The notes: generated by a model not told the origin, from the letters alone. A stretch of 64,000 bases of DNA from Labia minor (GCA_963082975.1 OY720346.1:76314767-76378766), one strand, 5' to 3'; counted from the stretch's first letter, positions 45,486-57,786 are shown. A program made the numbers and translations.

Positions 45486-46108
45486 TTAGCTGGAGTGTCT
45501 CCACTCGACTATTTCGCAATTTGAATTGGATTAAATAACATAATATATTATATTTAAATTAAATTTAATTCATTATAAATTATTAATTAAAATTAATAAA
45601 TAATATTTATTAAATTAACGCATGTTTGGCTCTTTGTTGATGGCACCAAGTCACCTGTTGGCGAGTGAGATTTGCAGTGTTAAAAAATTAATTCTGGTAC
45701 TTTCAGAGATTCAATCAAGCTGAAATTCTATATATAGCAGTTTTATACAATTTTTAATCATATGAAAAATTATCAAACATATCTCTTTATTTTTACGGTC
45801 ACTTTGGAGGAAAAAAAATCAAAACGTTGTAGGTAATGACCCACTTCCGGTTGAGCTGCATTTTTCAAAAGTTGTTAGAAAACTACGAATTTTGAATAAT
45901 TCCCGTATACCAAATTTCATGATTCTAACTCAAACCGTTTTTGCGTAATCTTGTCTACTATTACACACACACACACATACAGAGAGAGAGAGACATTTTT
46001 CTCATCCTTAGTGAAAATGATTCAGGAACCTTCAAAACGTATAAAAACATCAAAATCTCAACATCGAAAATTTTCGTCATCGCAATACTATCTCTGGCGA
46101 AATAGTAA
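45486..46108 (+). mobile_element. Helentron-like repeat, family A (copy A10)
   Basis: Full-length. The head AGCTGGAGTGTCTCCACTCG is followed by ACTATTTCGC. The conserved blocks are in order, (CA)n/(GA)n lies at 45963-45991, and the end CTATCTCTGGCGAAATAGT is followed by A's. Single substitutions affect both subterminal repeats (ACTATTTCGC and GCGAAATAGT) in complementary positions, so the inverted match is kept. Confidence 0.85.
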
Positions 46109-46844
46109 AAAAGAAAAAGAAAAATAATAAGAAGAAAGGTACAAAAATTAATAAGATTATTAGTAAAAAGTATAAAATTTAAAATGTTAATTAAAAATAA
46201 AAAAAAATATTATAATAAAAAGAGATCATCATTTTTATATAAAAAGAAGTCAAAAGAGATAAAATATTAAATATTGCAACCTTATCTTTTCATTCCAAAA
46301 TGGGATACATGAGTGACAACAAAACCGGAATTGGAAATACTATATATACCAATATTTATCGGATCCCATACATAAATATGGCATTTCAAACAAATAAATA
46401 TATAAATATCTATTCATATATTTTCTCCTTCTATATGTTTCTGAACAAACATTAATTTGCTATTTATCGTTTTGTTGGAGGGTGCGTCAAACGCTCAATA
46501 AAAATGAGTTTTGCATTTCTTTTGTTATTCAAAATATCTCTTCGATTTAAATCCGCACGATAAATTCTTTTCCTGCTATAAATTCTTGAATTAGATTATC
46601 ACTACTGGAAGAGTATGCGAGTCTTTATTTAGCATTAGTCAACATTTTTCATATATTTATTTATATTTTTTTTTCATTTAGGACTCGTCATAACGGAAAT
46701 AACCTTTGCAAATATTGGGCATAAAATAAATGTGTCCCCTTTTGTCTATTCTTCTGGAATAAGAAGAGTGGAATAGAAAAGGAAATAAGAGAGGATCATT
46801 TCGTGTATTAAATAAAAGTACCTGGTACATCGAGCCACGGCCCA
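46109..46844. other. AT-rich non-coding DNA
   Basis: A-rich tracts at 46107-46130 and 46195-46210. The remainder is low complexity with no supported exon. Confidence 0.5.
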
Positions 46845-47149
46845 AATAATTATTCCTTATGCACTATGAATATTTAAGATTAAGATTATTATTTAGAATA
46901 AATAAACGACAAAATATATGAAACAATTTCAAATAATTTAAAAGAACATAAATTAAAAACAAAATAGTCATAAAAGATAAAGCCCGTAAATGTATGTATT
47001 AATGCACCGAAAGACAGAAAAGTATGGCCTGTGGATATAACATAATATATATTTCGTAATTTGATTACAAAATATTATTAAAATAAATATTTTTAATTTT
47101 ATATATATTTATAATATTTAGTATTTAAGGAAGCGCTGTCCGGCGTCAT
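46845..47149 (+). repeat. Dispersed repeat, family G (copy G4), cut by family A
   Basis: Matches the first 270 bp of G3 up to GGAAGCGCTGTCCGGCGTCA and is then interrupted by the reverse A11 copy, so A11 probably inserted into G4. Confidence 0.65.
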
Positions 47150-47259
47150 TTTTACTATCTCGCCAGAGATAGTATTGAGATCATGAAAATTTTCGATGTC
47201 AAGATTTTGATGTTTTTATAAGTTTTTATAAGTTATTTTCACCAAGGTTGAGAAAAATG

Positions 47260-47298
<39 letters not shown>

Positions 47299-47779
47299 AT
47301 ATGTATGTAGACAAGATTACACAAAAACGGTTTGAGCTAGAATCATGAAATTTGGTATACTTGCATTATTCAAAATTCGTAGTTTTCTATCAACTTTTGA
47401 GAAATATAACTCTACGGGAAGAGGGTCATTACCTACAACGTTTTGATTTTTTTTCCTCTAAAGTATCCGTAAAAATAAAGATATATGTTTGATAATTTTT
47501 CACATGATTAAAAATTGTATAAAACTGCTATATATACAATTTCAGCTTGATTGAATCGCTGAAAGTACCAGAATTAATTTTTTAACACTGCAAATCTCAC
47601 GCGCCAACACGTGACGTGGTGCCATCAACTAAAAGTCAAACATGAGCCGGTTTAATAAATATTATTTATTAATTATAATTTATAATTTATAATTAATTAA
47701 ATTTAATTTAAATATAATATATTATGGTATTTAATCCAATTCAAATTGCGGAATAGTCGACTGGAGACACTCCAACTAA
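47150..47779 (-). mobile_element. Helentron-like repeat, family A (copy A11)
   Basis: Full-length reverse copy. The 3' hairpin is at 47153-47172, a long (CT)n(GT)n compound microsatellite at 47261-47298, and the head GACTGGAGACACTCCAACTA at 47760-47779. It abuts element H directly. Confidence 0.85.
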
Positions 47780-47780
47780 T

Positions 47781-49386
47781 TTTTGAAGTGAAACTTCTTT
47801 AGCGGCGTCCTGACATTTGGTTGAGAATGGAGAGTGAATTGAAAAATTGAAATTTCGTAACGCATTCGTAACGCAAGAGAGAAAAAAGATATAGATATAA
47901 CGAGTGAGAATGAGATAGCCTCTATCTCCGTCTCTCTTTTGTGCGGTGTTTCGTTCTTGCTATCTGCGTCTTTCTTTTGTCCGGTCTTTCGTTCTTGAGA
48001 AAGAGGCTATCTGCGTCTTCGTTTTGTGCTGTCTTTCGTTCTAATACCCTCTCGCTAGGTCCAAAGTCCACGGCGCGCATGCGCGCTAGTACGTTGACGC
48101 GGAATAATATTTCTCAGCCTCTGCTGGGTCAAAGAATAAAAATTAGTATGTGACCTCACAGTTACCGCCTTTTAGATATATATCTATTCTTAAAATAAAA
48201 TTAAAAATATTTATATTATATTCATATATATGTAAAATAATAATTATATTATTTTAATATTCCTATAAGTTGGTATCACAATTTATTATTATTATGAATT
48301 ATTTATAAGTAATTAATATTATTAATTGGTATTAATAAATAAATAATATTAATTATATTAACTTAATATTTCTAACTTTGTATTACAATAATGAGACGGA
48401 ATTGTTGTGTGTTAAATTAGATTTAATTAAAGATTGAATTTAGAATAATTAAAAGGGTTATTGAAACCGCGTATGCTGATTAGGGAATGACAAGATTGAA
48501 TAGGTTCAATTAAAAAATGCTTATATAAAATTATAACTAAAAATGATTTATTTAATAAAACTATAAGAATTTAAATTACAATTTAATTAATTTTTTGTGA
48601 ATAAATAAACATATATAAAAAACTATATATAAAATTTGAATTTTCATTTATTCATTCATTTAAAATTATTTTCCGATTGTTCCTTTAAAATAACCCCTCT
48701 TAGGGGGTCGGAAGGGGAGGCAACATAAGGGAATTTTCTTTCACTTTGTTATTGGGAAAAACCAGGGGGGGGGGGACAGTCTTACCAGGAAAAACCCAAA
48801 TTGTCAGCGTCCACTCTGGGGTTTTAAACAGTTTTAAAGGAAATGTTAATTATAAGTTCATTTCTCAACGAGTTGTAACTTTAAATTATTTTTATTAATG
48901 TTAATTAATTATAATTAATTTATAGCCAATAATAGTTTATTATAGCTAATAATTTTTTAATTTTTAGTGTAATTTGCATGATCATTATTTATATAAAAAA
49001 ATAAACACATTTTGCAATTTCCCAGAAAGGCTTATAATGTCAAGCTCCCACATGTGTCCATTACAATTAAGAATAAGTAAGTTATGTTTGTCACGTTCAC
49101 ACTTCCACATGTGAACATTACAATTGAAATAGTAAGTTTATGATTCGACATAATTTGCAATGTATCAATCAACCTCTTAAAATTAAGGTTCTTAGCATTT
49201 AGCAGGTAAAACACTTGGCGAGAGTCATTCAATTGAAAATTGCAAGGGTGGACTTGTTAATTGTATGTGCTTGGAAATATTCTTTGTAGGAGAGGGCAGT
49301 GTGGTTTATTTTTCTCTATTTCTCTCTCACTCACACTCTCAACTAAAATTTATCTTATTCTCTAGATTGTAAGAAGTTTCACTTCC
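47781..49386 (+). mobile_element. Probable Helentron-like element H, about 1.6 kb
   Basis: GTGAAACTTCTT (47788-47799) near the left end is inverted exactly as AAGAAGTTTCAC (49371-49382) near the right end. The left side carries GCGGCGTCCTGAC and the right side TTCCGCC. Inside are three imperfect tandem units of about 40-48 bp (47915-48045; ATCTGCGTCTT...TCTTTCGTTCT), a CpG-rich palindrome GGCGCGCATGCGCGC near 48073, G-run hairpins near 48765 and an imperfect 65-bp tandem pair at 49040-49135. Frames inside are not recognised. It could also be two unrelated ends. Confidence 0.5.
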
Positions 49387-49417
49387 GCCACGTGTACGAT
49401 GCTGCACATTTTGCTTT

Positions 49418-49606
49418 TAATATTAAAATTCCTATTTTAAATTAAGAAAAAGCTAACATAGATGAGTTTTCTCGAGGCTGAAACCTCTTCAGATCGATTT
49501 TTCTTTATAAAAATGATCTATGTGGGGTGGATTTCAAAAAAAAAACCCTTCTAGCTGTTTTCAAAAATAATTCAAAAATACAAATATAAATACAATTTTT
49601 GCTAGT
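49418..49606 (+). repeat. Dispersed repeat, family G (copy G5, 3' part)
   Basis: Matches G3 from AATATTAAAATTCCTATTTT through TCAGATCGATTTTTCTTTAT to CAATTTTTGCTAGTATAATA. Confidence 0.65.
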
Positions 49607-50097
49607 ATAATAAGATAAGATATATATTATTTTTACATTACTTTATAGTATTAGTAGTAGTAGTAATAGTAGTAATATTTAAAATTGAAATCAGTAACAC
49701 TCCTGATGTGTATGCAACCCAATCTTATATGATATGATAACTGCTATATGTAATATTTAATTTTATGATAGGATAAAATAAAATAAAAGAGAGGTTTTAT
49801 TATTCATTTGTAAGGAGAAATCATTTTTTTAACTACTGGTAAGTATTTATTTGAATTTATTATTGAATTATTTAAATAAAATTATGATTCTTCAACGAAA
49901 TTAATGTGCATAGGTATTGATTGATAAATCGTGACTGAAATGAATTTAAAATCGATTAGAATTTACTAAAATAAATTAATTTCCAGATCTATAAAAACTT
50001 TATTTTATTAATATACCTACTATATAATTACATTCTTTTCAAGTTATTTAATTTTAATTGATTTAAGTATTTCTCTGACCATAATTAGATTGTAGAA

Positions 50098-50128
<31 letters not shown>

Positions 50129-50977
50129 AAAATTTATATTTTGAAATTATAGTTTTGTACATTTATAGATCTTATACAAACTTAGTTAGGAATGGCCAAA
50201 CAAAATCATAGAATCATTTACTTAATAAAAGAAAAATAATACATCGTTAACGGGCCAAATGATTATTGATAGCGATCAAACAAATTATATGAATGTTGAA
50301 AGAAAATCCGAATGAGCTGAAGAGAACGGAACGGAACAATTTTAAGGAAGGAATAAGGGAGGAAGGAAGGGTGGGGGGTAGGTGGTTAAGGGGTGTGTGC
50401 ACACCACAACCCGGGCGGCTTCGGCCTAATGACTAGGTAATGTATGACTGAATGGCGTGACTTGCCATCTGACAGGGTGCCAGAACCCCCACCACCATCG
50501 ACCTTCTCTACACACAAGACATTTACATATCAGTCGGAAAAACAAAAAATAAAAAAAATAAAATAAAAATGAGTCCAATTTTTTTTAAAGGGTGGAGATA
50601 TGATTAAAAGGTCACGTGATTATACAGTCTAGAATTTGATTACGAATAAATACATTACAATCATTCATTAAAATTTAAGAAAAAAAAAATTTGTTAAATG
50701 AAATTGATTGTATTTATTTCTAAATTATTAAGTGAGATTGTATGAAAATAAAGAATAAAAAAATAAGTTAATGAATTAATAATGATCATCATAATTGGAT
50801 TAATAAAATTGTCAATTTATACTGATAATTATTCAACACACTCACATACCATACGATCTATCAATTTATCAATTTATAGAGTCGTATATTTTATAAAATT
50901 TTAGTTAGATATTTTTAACTTTGATTGTTAAACCTGTCCAAGATAACCAGAATGTCATAGAAATTGTACTGTATAAA
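49607..50977. other. AT-rich DNA with a GC-rich island at 50350-50510
   Basis: Mostly A/T with (TTA)n at 50100-50126. The island contains GGTGGGGGGTAGGTGG, GGTGTGTGCACACCAC and CCCGGGCGGCTTCGGCC. No frame or splice signals are convincing. It could be a conserved non-coding or regulatory segment. Confidence 0.45.
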
Positions 50978-50979
50978 TA

Positions 50980-51137
50980 CGAGGTATGAATTTTGAATTT
51001 TCACGTTTTCAGTTGTCAAAAACAAACTACTAATCCAAAATGGCTGATAATGTCAACATATGAGAAACATGTGTGTACCAACATAACAAAAAAAAATTCG
51101 ATAATCGAATGTACACAAATTCAAAATTCATACCTCA
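50980..51137. mobile_element. Mariner-derived miniature element, 158 bp
   Basis: The ends CGAGGTATGAATTTTGAATT and AATTCAAAATTCATACCTCA are inverted over about 20 bp and flanked by TA (50978-50979 and 51138-51139). The interior matches only the 5' end of the M2/M4 mariner in reverse. Thus both ends come from one side of the parent and the terminal repeat is shortened. Confidence 0.8.
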
Positions 51138-51147
51138 TATTTATCAG

Positions 51148-51583
51148 TTCTTGCCAATAAGGAATACCTCAAGGAAGTTATGCAACGTTTGCGTGAAGCA
51201 ATACTGCTGAAACGATTGTAATTGTGGAAAATAAATCATGGATAATGCACCAGCTCATACATCAATGCTTGTTCGTAATTTTTTGGCCTAAAACAACACC
51301 TAAATCATGCCTCAACCACCGCATTCGCCAGATTTGGCTCCATGTTACTATTCCTAAAACTGAAGCGACCAATGATAGGAAAGCGTTTTGCCACAATTGA
51401 TGAAATAAAGTAGTTGATGCCCATACCGAAAAGCGCATTTCAGGAGTGCTTCGACGATTGGAATCTGGCTGGTATAAGTGCATTATTTCTGATGGGAATT
51501 ACTTTGAAGGGGACAATATGGATATTGATGAATAAGTATAAATATTTCTCGAAATAATTCTTTGGAACAAACCTTGTATATTA
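51148..51583 (+). mobile_element. Mariner transposase 3' fragment (M8)
   Basis: Begins GTTCTTGCCAATAAGGAATA and ends TTTGGAACAAACCTTGTATA. Remnants include DNAPAHTSMLVRNFL and HSPDLAPCY; the third catalytic aspartate is lost through a deletion after CATGTTAC. Short deletions are scattered through the rest. It lies directly after the miniature element. Confidence 0.75.
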
Positions 51584-53300
51584 TTTTTACATAAATTAAA
51601 TTGAAATATGTTTGATTTTATTTGTCATTTTTAAAATGGATTAACTATTATATACCATCTTCTATCATATCACTTTATTCCTATCACTTTCTAGCTTAGG
51701 CTTTTAAAAATATTAATATATGATAAATTGTAGACAAGGTGCCATGAGAGAGAGAGATCAGGTGCGTTTGTCAGCAAAAGTGTATTTTTTATTCATTAAC
51801 ATGGTGCCTTTGAGTCATATTTTTAACTTTCTTTGTCAAGTTTAACTATATATCATTGGAAGACGTGTTATTAATTTAAATGTAAATGCACCCATACCCA
51901 CTTGAGAATACTATTTTATTAAAATTTTAAATTATTTTTAAGTCATATGTTCCTAAAATTTAATAATTGAATTTAAAAACAAAATAGATTTTATTTTTCT
52001 ATCCCCCCTCCTATATATATAATACAATAAAACATTAGGGTTTGTAATTGATGAATTTTAATTTTCAATTTTTTTTTTTTTAATATAATAAATTCTATTT
52101 ATAATAATAATAATAATAATAATAAAATGAATAGAACGTAATGAATCCAAATGACAATTTTTTTATGATTATATATACGAAGTTTATAAATATAAACCAA
52201 TTACCAAACGCAGATAAATCGACTGAATAAATGGTTAAATTAATATAAAAGATGATTATAATAATAAACAATTTATAAATTGAAAATGAATTATTATTAT
52301 TATTATTATTATGATAATTGTAAATTAAAATCATATAAAGCCAACATGAAAGAGTAACTAACTAAACAGATACCACAATGAATTATCAATTTATATCAAT
52401 AATAATCATTTTCTTAAAAAATAGATACTCATTATATAAAATTGAATGAAAGTTGAATGTAACTTTGGTTATAAATAAAGAGATGGAAATGATATATATA
52501 TATAATTTTATATATGTAAATAAATATTAATATTAATAAATGACTCAAATTTCAAAAATTTGAAATTATTGTTAGAAAAGCATATTAATTAATTAAAAAC
52601 GGCAAGATTTTTTTTTAAATTTTAATTATTATATAAATGAGTATACTTTACCAATTAATTAAAATTTTTTAGAATTTCTTAAGATTTTATTAGATTTTTT
52701 TTATTTTTTCACAAATTTCTATTAATTTTATTCATGAAATATGTTATTTTTATATAATATAAATAATAATAATTATATTTATTTTTAAATTATTGACCGA
52801 TATTTATTTTATAATAATTGTTAAAATTTATAATTAATAATAATACTTTTTATAAATTAATTGTATTTATATATTAATTATATTTATAAAAAGTGAACAT
52901 AAATAAATAAAATATATAATTAATTTGCAATAAAAATAAATTTTTGAATATTATAAAAAAAGGTAGATTTTTTTTCTTTTAATAATTTTCTAGTAAATAT
53001 AAATATCTTATATTATTTAAATGTTTATTTTATTTTTTTTGAAAATCTTTTATTATAACATATTATAATTTTATCATTATATTTATTTATTAATATATTT
53101 TAAACGTATACATAAGTACTCATTGAATAGATAATAGTATAATTTAGTATGGTAGAATAGAATAAAAATATATTCATGCAAAAGTAATTGTTTTTTATTG
53201 ATCTAACATAGTAGATTCTAGATTTTATATGGTAGAGAATGTGATGATAATGTTAATAGAATTGCAGAGATAAAGAGAGAGAGAGAGAGAGAGAGAACAA
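51584..53300. other. Long AT-rich tract
   Basis: (TAA)n at 52100-52125 and (TTA)n at 52290-52310 flank a 160-bp stretch and are complementary. A nearly pure A/T block runs 52480-53110. A (GA)n tract is at 53271-53296. No gene. Confidence 0.55.
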
Positions 53301-53600
53301 CTCACATGACGTGTATCGGTTTTTCAACGCCTGGGGTGAAAGAGTGTCGCGGGTTGCCGAACGACTGGCATTGCAGGCGCCAAGCGCTTAAATGTTCCCT
53401 CACTCACACCACCAGAGAACAACCCCTACCTCACTACCACCACCACCACCCCACGAATGGTGCATGCGCATGCCCACGCGAATTAACTCCCCTTGGACAG
53501 TAGTGGAGTCCAAGACGAGGAAATGCACTATCGGCTTTCGAACAATGCCAATCGATTAGCTGCCTGCTTGCTTGCTTGCCTGCCAACATCTTACTTTTCA
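53301..53600. other. GC-rich island, function unknown
   Basis: About 50% GC within an AT-rich region, with CpG and GCATGCGCATGCCCACGCG, CACCACCACCACCACC and (TGCC/TTGC)n words. A 65-codon + frame covers 53306-53503 but lacks splice signals or a recognised motif. Candidates are a promoter/5' exon or a conserved non-coding element. Confidence 0.4.
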
Positions 53601-53823
53601 ACCCCAAAGAGAAAATAGAAATACATGTGAACTTCCATAAAGAAAAGATGACATCTTCATCATCATTTCAATTTATATTATTACTTACTTAAAGTTAATT
53701 TAAAAATAGATACGGATATATGCAGATAAAACAACTAACTTCTACTAGTCAATGAAAATTAATATATACTATGTTTTGATAACTTTTTCTTATATTATTA
53801 TATAACATTATTTAGAAAAGATT

Positions 53824-54323
53824 GTAAAAAAACAGATATGCATATAACAGATATATTTTTACTTTTATTTTATTTATAATATATAAGGAGGCGCTGGCTG
53901 TGACGTCATATAATTATAAATTAAGAAAAAACTAATTAAGATGATTTTTCCCGAGGATAAAACCAATACAAAGTGCATGATTCGTAGAGATGTGTAAAAA
54001 ATATCTCCTCGTGTGAAATTGGGTGTGAAAATAACCCTTCCCTTCCTATGGTCGATCGGTAATACTACCACTTCCGGTTTTCGGATATACACCAAAAGTT
54101 GGTCAATTCATCATACTGGTGCATTAAGTAAATATACCAAGTTTATCAAAATCCGTTGAGCCGTTCAAGCTGTACACATCTATACAGACGGACGGACGGA
54201 GAGACATCATACTAAAAATACTTTTTTCTGTTAACAAAATGCCTGATTCGTGGAGATATGTAAAAATCCCCATATGTGAAATTTGGTGTGAAATCAATAC
54301 CTCCCTAACTATCGTCGGTCGGT
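53824..54323 (+). mobile_element. Family C-type element with two 3' units (C5)
   Basis: Starts with AAAACAGATATGCATATAAC, which also precedes C sequence in B1 and C7, then TGACGTCA at 53901. The first unit end is GGTCGATCGGTAA (about 54049-54061), and a second C unit ends CTATCGTCGGTCGGTAA (54310-54324). It is followed six bases later by another C head. Confidence 0.75.
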
Positions 54324-54329
54324 AAAAAT

Positions 54330-54830
54330 GAGCTGTGGCCAGGTTCAGGACCGACCGACGATTTGAAATAAATTAATTTCCAAACAACATAGTATAAGTA
54401 AGTATATAAAGTATCAAAAAAAATATGTTTAAAGCTTGAATTAAAATGATTAAATTATATTATCTTGGTTTTTATTTTTAGTTTAATTACTCAATTATTA
54501 GTTACTACTATATTCTAAGTGATATATTTTCCGACAATGAATATAAAATTAATACTCTGAAAACTACCACTTCCGGTTTCCAGATATATACCAAAAGTTG
54601 AAGAATTCATGCTACTGTGATTAAGTAAATATACCAAATTTTATCAAAATCCGTTGAGTACTTCAAGCAATACACGTGTATACGGACACACAATGGACAG
54701 ACGGACAGACATCGTGCTAAAAATACTTTTGTTGTTAACAAAATGCATGTTTCGTGGAGATTTGTAAAAATCTCTCAATGTGAAATTTGGTGTGAAAAAA
54801 ATACCTTCTCTTTCTAGCGTCGATCGGTAA
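54330..54830 (+). mobile_element. Helentron-like repeat, family C (copy C6)
   Basis: The head GAGCTGTGGCCAGGTTCAGG is followed by ACCGACCGACGAT (54350-54362), the best 5' subterminal repeat in the window. The standard block order follows to a decayed end AGCGTCGATCGGTAA. It is joined to C5 by the same AAAAATGAGCTGTGG junction that joins A1 to C1. Confidence 0.8.
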
Positions 54831-55734
54831 AAATAACTCAAGTCCATCTGTACGAATGTTAGATAGAATTTTTTGTCAACCCTCTCATACTTGTTTGTGT
54901 ACGTGCCTTTTTTAAAAGAAGTTTTTCCCAACACTTTCCTAAATCAATTACCTATACAACTCCTTTTAGTCGCCTCTTATGATACAAGCTGGAGATACTG
55001 AGTGAGTTTATTCTTTATTTTAAATCCCCCTCTCCTACGCACTGTACAGTATAGAATACCTTTCATACAATCAAACAATTGAACTTTTATTATAGTAAAT
55101 AAATTACTATTACTAAAAGATGAATTGAATGCCAATCGTCTGATTTTGGTTCAGGAATGTATTTTTATGGAATTTAATTAGCAACATAGCTAGTAGATTA
55201 ATAAAATATATCAATAGATCTATATTAAAAATAAAAACAGTATAAGAACAATGAACGATTGAAATATATTTGATATCTTTGTCAATGCGCTGAATATAAT
55301 AGGATTATATTATTAATTTATATTTATAAATTTAATATTAAAAAATATATGTATTAAAATAAACAAATGTAATTTATATTATTTGTTCTATTTCGTGATT
55401 CCAAACTTTTTATTTTCATTTATTTATTTATTTATTTTTTAAGTTTTTAATGATTTATTAAATAAATTTACTAATTAAATTATTGTATATGGTATACGTA
55501 GGTAGGTAAATAAAAACTTCTCATTTGCTTTGTGTTTTGTTTTTTTTTTTTTGTTGTGAAATTTGTTTACAAAATCAAAATATATTGTAAATGTATAAGG
55601 TTGCAGCCAAAAAAATAAATAAATAAATAAATTCAAAAGATAAATATTTGTAAAAAGGGAAGGAGGGGCATTTTAGTGAATCAAATATAATTTTATATTT
55701 TATTTTAATTTTTGTTTATATAAAAAAAAACCTC
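54831..55734. other. AT-rich non-coding DNA
   Basis: Positions 54836-55040 are less AT-rich (AAGTCGCCTCTTATGATACAAG-type sequence near 54968) without a supported frame. The remainder is A/T simple sequence. Confidence 0.45.
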
Positions 55735-56012
55735 TGACTTTTGTCCGTCCTACGCAAAGACAATGCCTATCAAGTCGGTTATATCACTGAGGAATCCTAT
55801 GATCAATAGAACAGGTCCTCTCAACCTTTACCTTGATTTTCTTGATCGGAGGCGCAATCTAGTAGATTTCCCAAAGTTGATCCCGAAGGCTGAGTTGACT
55901 CCGTCCCATAGACCCCAGCTAGAGAAATTCCCTTGCCAAGCCCGGGACTTGAACTCGAGAATGTGAACCAGCTACGCTAACCTTTTACCCTGTAGCGCCT
56001 TTAGTTTTGGTT
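55735..56012 (-). repeat. tRNA-derived SINE-like element
   Basis: On the minus strand, A box TAGCGTAGCTGG (55968-55979) and B box GTTCAAGTCC (55945-55954) have tRNA-like spacing. They are followed by a GC-richer body with GGAGTCAACTCAGCCTTCGG. The tRNA acceptor stem does not pair, so this is a SINE head rather than a functional tRNA. It differs from the copy at 37318. Confidence 0.65.
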
Positions 56013-56784
56013 TATAGTAGATTATTATTCTCTGCATTCTCTTTAATAATCGAAAATATTTTCTACACATTATTCAAAGATGAAACAGAAAATATACAAG
56101 ATAATAATAATAATAATAATAATAATAGAGATCAATTAGTAAAGAAATGTAGTAATTTCTATTAAAAATGATGAAAAACAAATATTAAAAATTTAGTAGA
56201 TTAATTCCTCTTAATATAGGTAGATATTTCTTATAAATTATAGATATTATATATTATCTGATATAATAAAAGTGAAATTTTCTTAATGAATAAAATATTC
56301 TGTTTATTTTGCTATCTTGAAAATCAGACATTTTAAATAAAGATGAAACGATTTTAAAGGAAATCTCACTCTATCTAATATATACAAATTGTATTTAATA
56401 TTTGCAGTAAAGTTTCACTTATATCTTATTAAGTCCAAATATTCCTAATGCTAATGAAAGATGAAACGGCTGGTGGATTCATCAATGATGTCTCTCACTT
56501 TCTTACAACACAGAAATACACAGGTATATATATCTAAAGAGAGAGAGAGGGAGATAGAAAGATAGAGGGAGCTAGTCAGAAGAGACTCGAAGAAGATGAA
56601 GAGTTGTTGCTCACGATGACAAGATCAAAGGTATAAGAAGACCTTGGCTTAGGAAATGATAGAGTGGTCTATCTAAGAAGAGGAGCGAGAAATACTTCCT
56701 TTCATTAATAAGAAAACGAAAGGAACCAAAAGTCAATTTATTAGTAGACGAATGGAGAATGAATTCAAAATTATTATATATACA

Positions 56785-56835
<51 letters not shown>

Positions 56836-56988
56836 AAATTAATTTACGATAGATTTTCAAAAGTACAAATATACGAAAGTATATAAGGATAGAGATGTTA
56901 ATATATGAAATTAAATTTATTTCTATAATATATATTATAAATGAGATAAATAATTAAATAAATAATCTTTATACATATTGACATAATA
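56013..56988. other. AT-rich DNA with (TAA)n, (GA)n and a long (TA)n
   Basis: (TAA)n at 56102-56127, a purine-rich stretch at 56536-56720 and (TA)n at about 56787-56833. No gene support. Confidence 0.55.
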
Positions 56989-56990
56989 TA

Positions 56991-57428
56991 CGAGGGTGGG
57001 GTGAAAAGTTTCCGGCCGGACCAAGTAAAACGATGTTTTTAATTTTTTTTTTTTGCTATATTTTTCAACATAATCTTCATCAACACTGATACATTTCTCA
57101 TAACGGTGTACTAATTAATTTAATTAATTTAATTTAACTCTCATCAACAGTTATGAATCGACGCAAAAATTCGCTTGGATTAAGCCTACAGTGCCAAATT
57201 GACGGTAGAAATGGTTATTCGAAGCAGTTTTTGGTCTAACGTTAGCAAACGCGGCACCCACCTTGCACACAGCTTTCCATGTTCAAATGGTTGTGCAAAA
57301 TATTTCGCACACGCTCAGCTGACATCGTACAGGTCTAAGCTATCTTCAATGTTGAAAAATAAAGCAAAAAAAAAATGTAAAAACATCGTTTTTCTTGGAC
57401 AGACCAGAAACTTTTCACCCCACCCTCA
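56991..57428 (-). mobile_element. Short mariner with intact ends, other subfamily (M11)
   Basis: The 22-bp terminal repeats CGAGGGTGGGGTGAAAAG... and ...CTTTTCACCCCACCCTCA differ only at the outermost base and are flanked by TA (56989-56990 and 57429-57430). The minus strand keeps CARWVPRLLTLDQKLLRITI-like transposase sequence near 57200-57270. The rest of the gene is deleted (438 bp in total). Not the M2 subfamily. Confidence 0.85.
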
Positions 57429-57659
57429 TATTATATATATTATCATAAGGCTTGTATTTATTTCTTTGGTGTATGATAGCTAATATATAAAATGAATATA
57501 ATCATTTAAAATTAATTACTACTTAATAATTTAATATTTATAATTGAAAAAATATTTTTTTTCAAATTCAATACTAAAAATTGAACATTTCCATTGATTA
57601 ATGAATAGAAAAATTTAAATATCTAAAAAAAATATAACTTAGATTTAATTTACTAGAAT

Positions 57660-57786
57660 ACGGTCTGTTTAGAGGGAAAAAATGAAAACATGGTAGGCAA
57701 TGACCCACTTCCGGATGAGCTATATTTCTCAAAAGTTGATAGAAATCTACAAATTTTGAATAATGTCGGTGTACCAAATTTCATGC
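57660..57786 (+). mobile_element. Family A internal fragment
   Basis: Runs GGTCTGTTTAGAGGGAAAAA through CTTCCGGATGAGCTATATTT to GGTGTACCAAATTTCATG. No termini. Confidence 0.7.
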
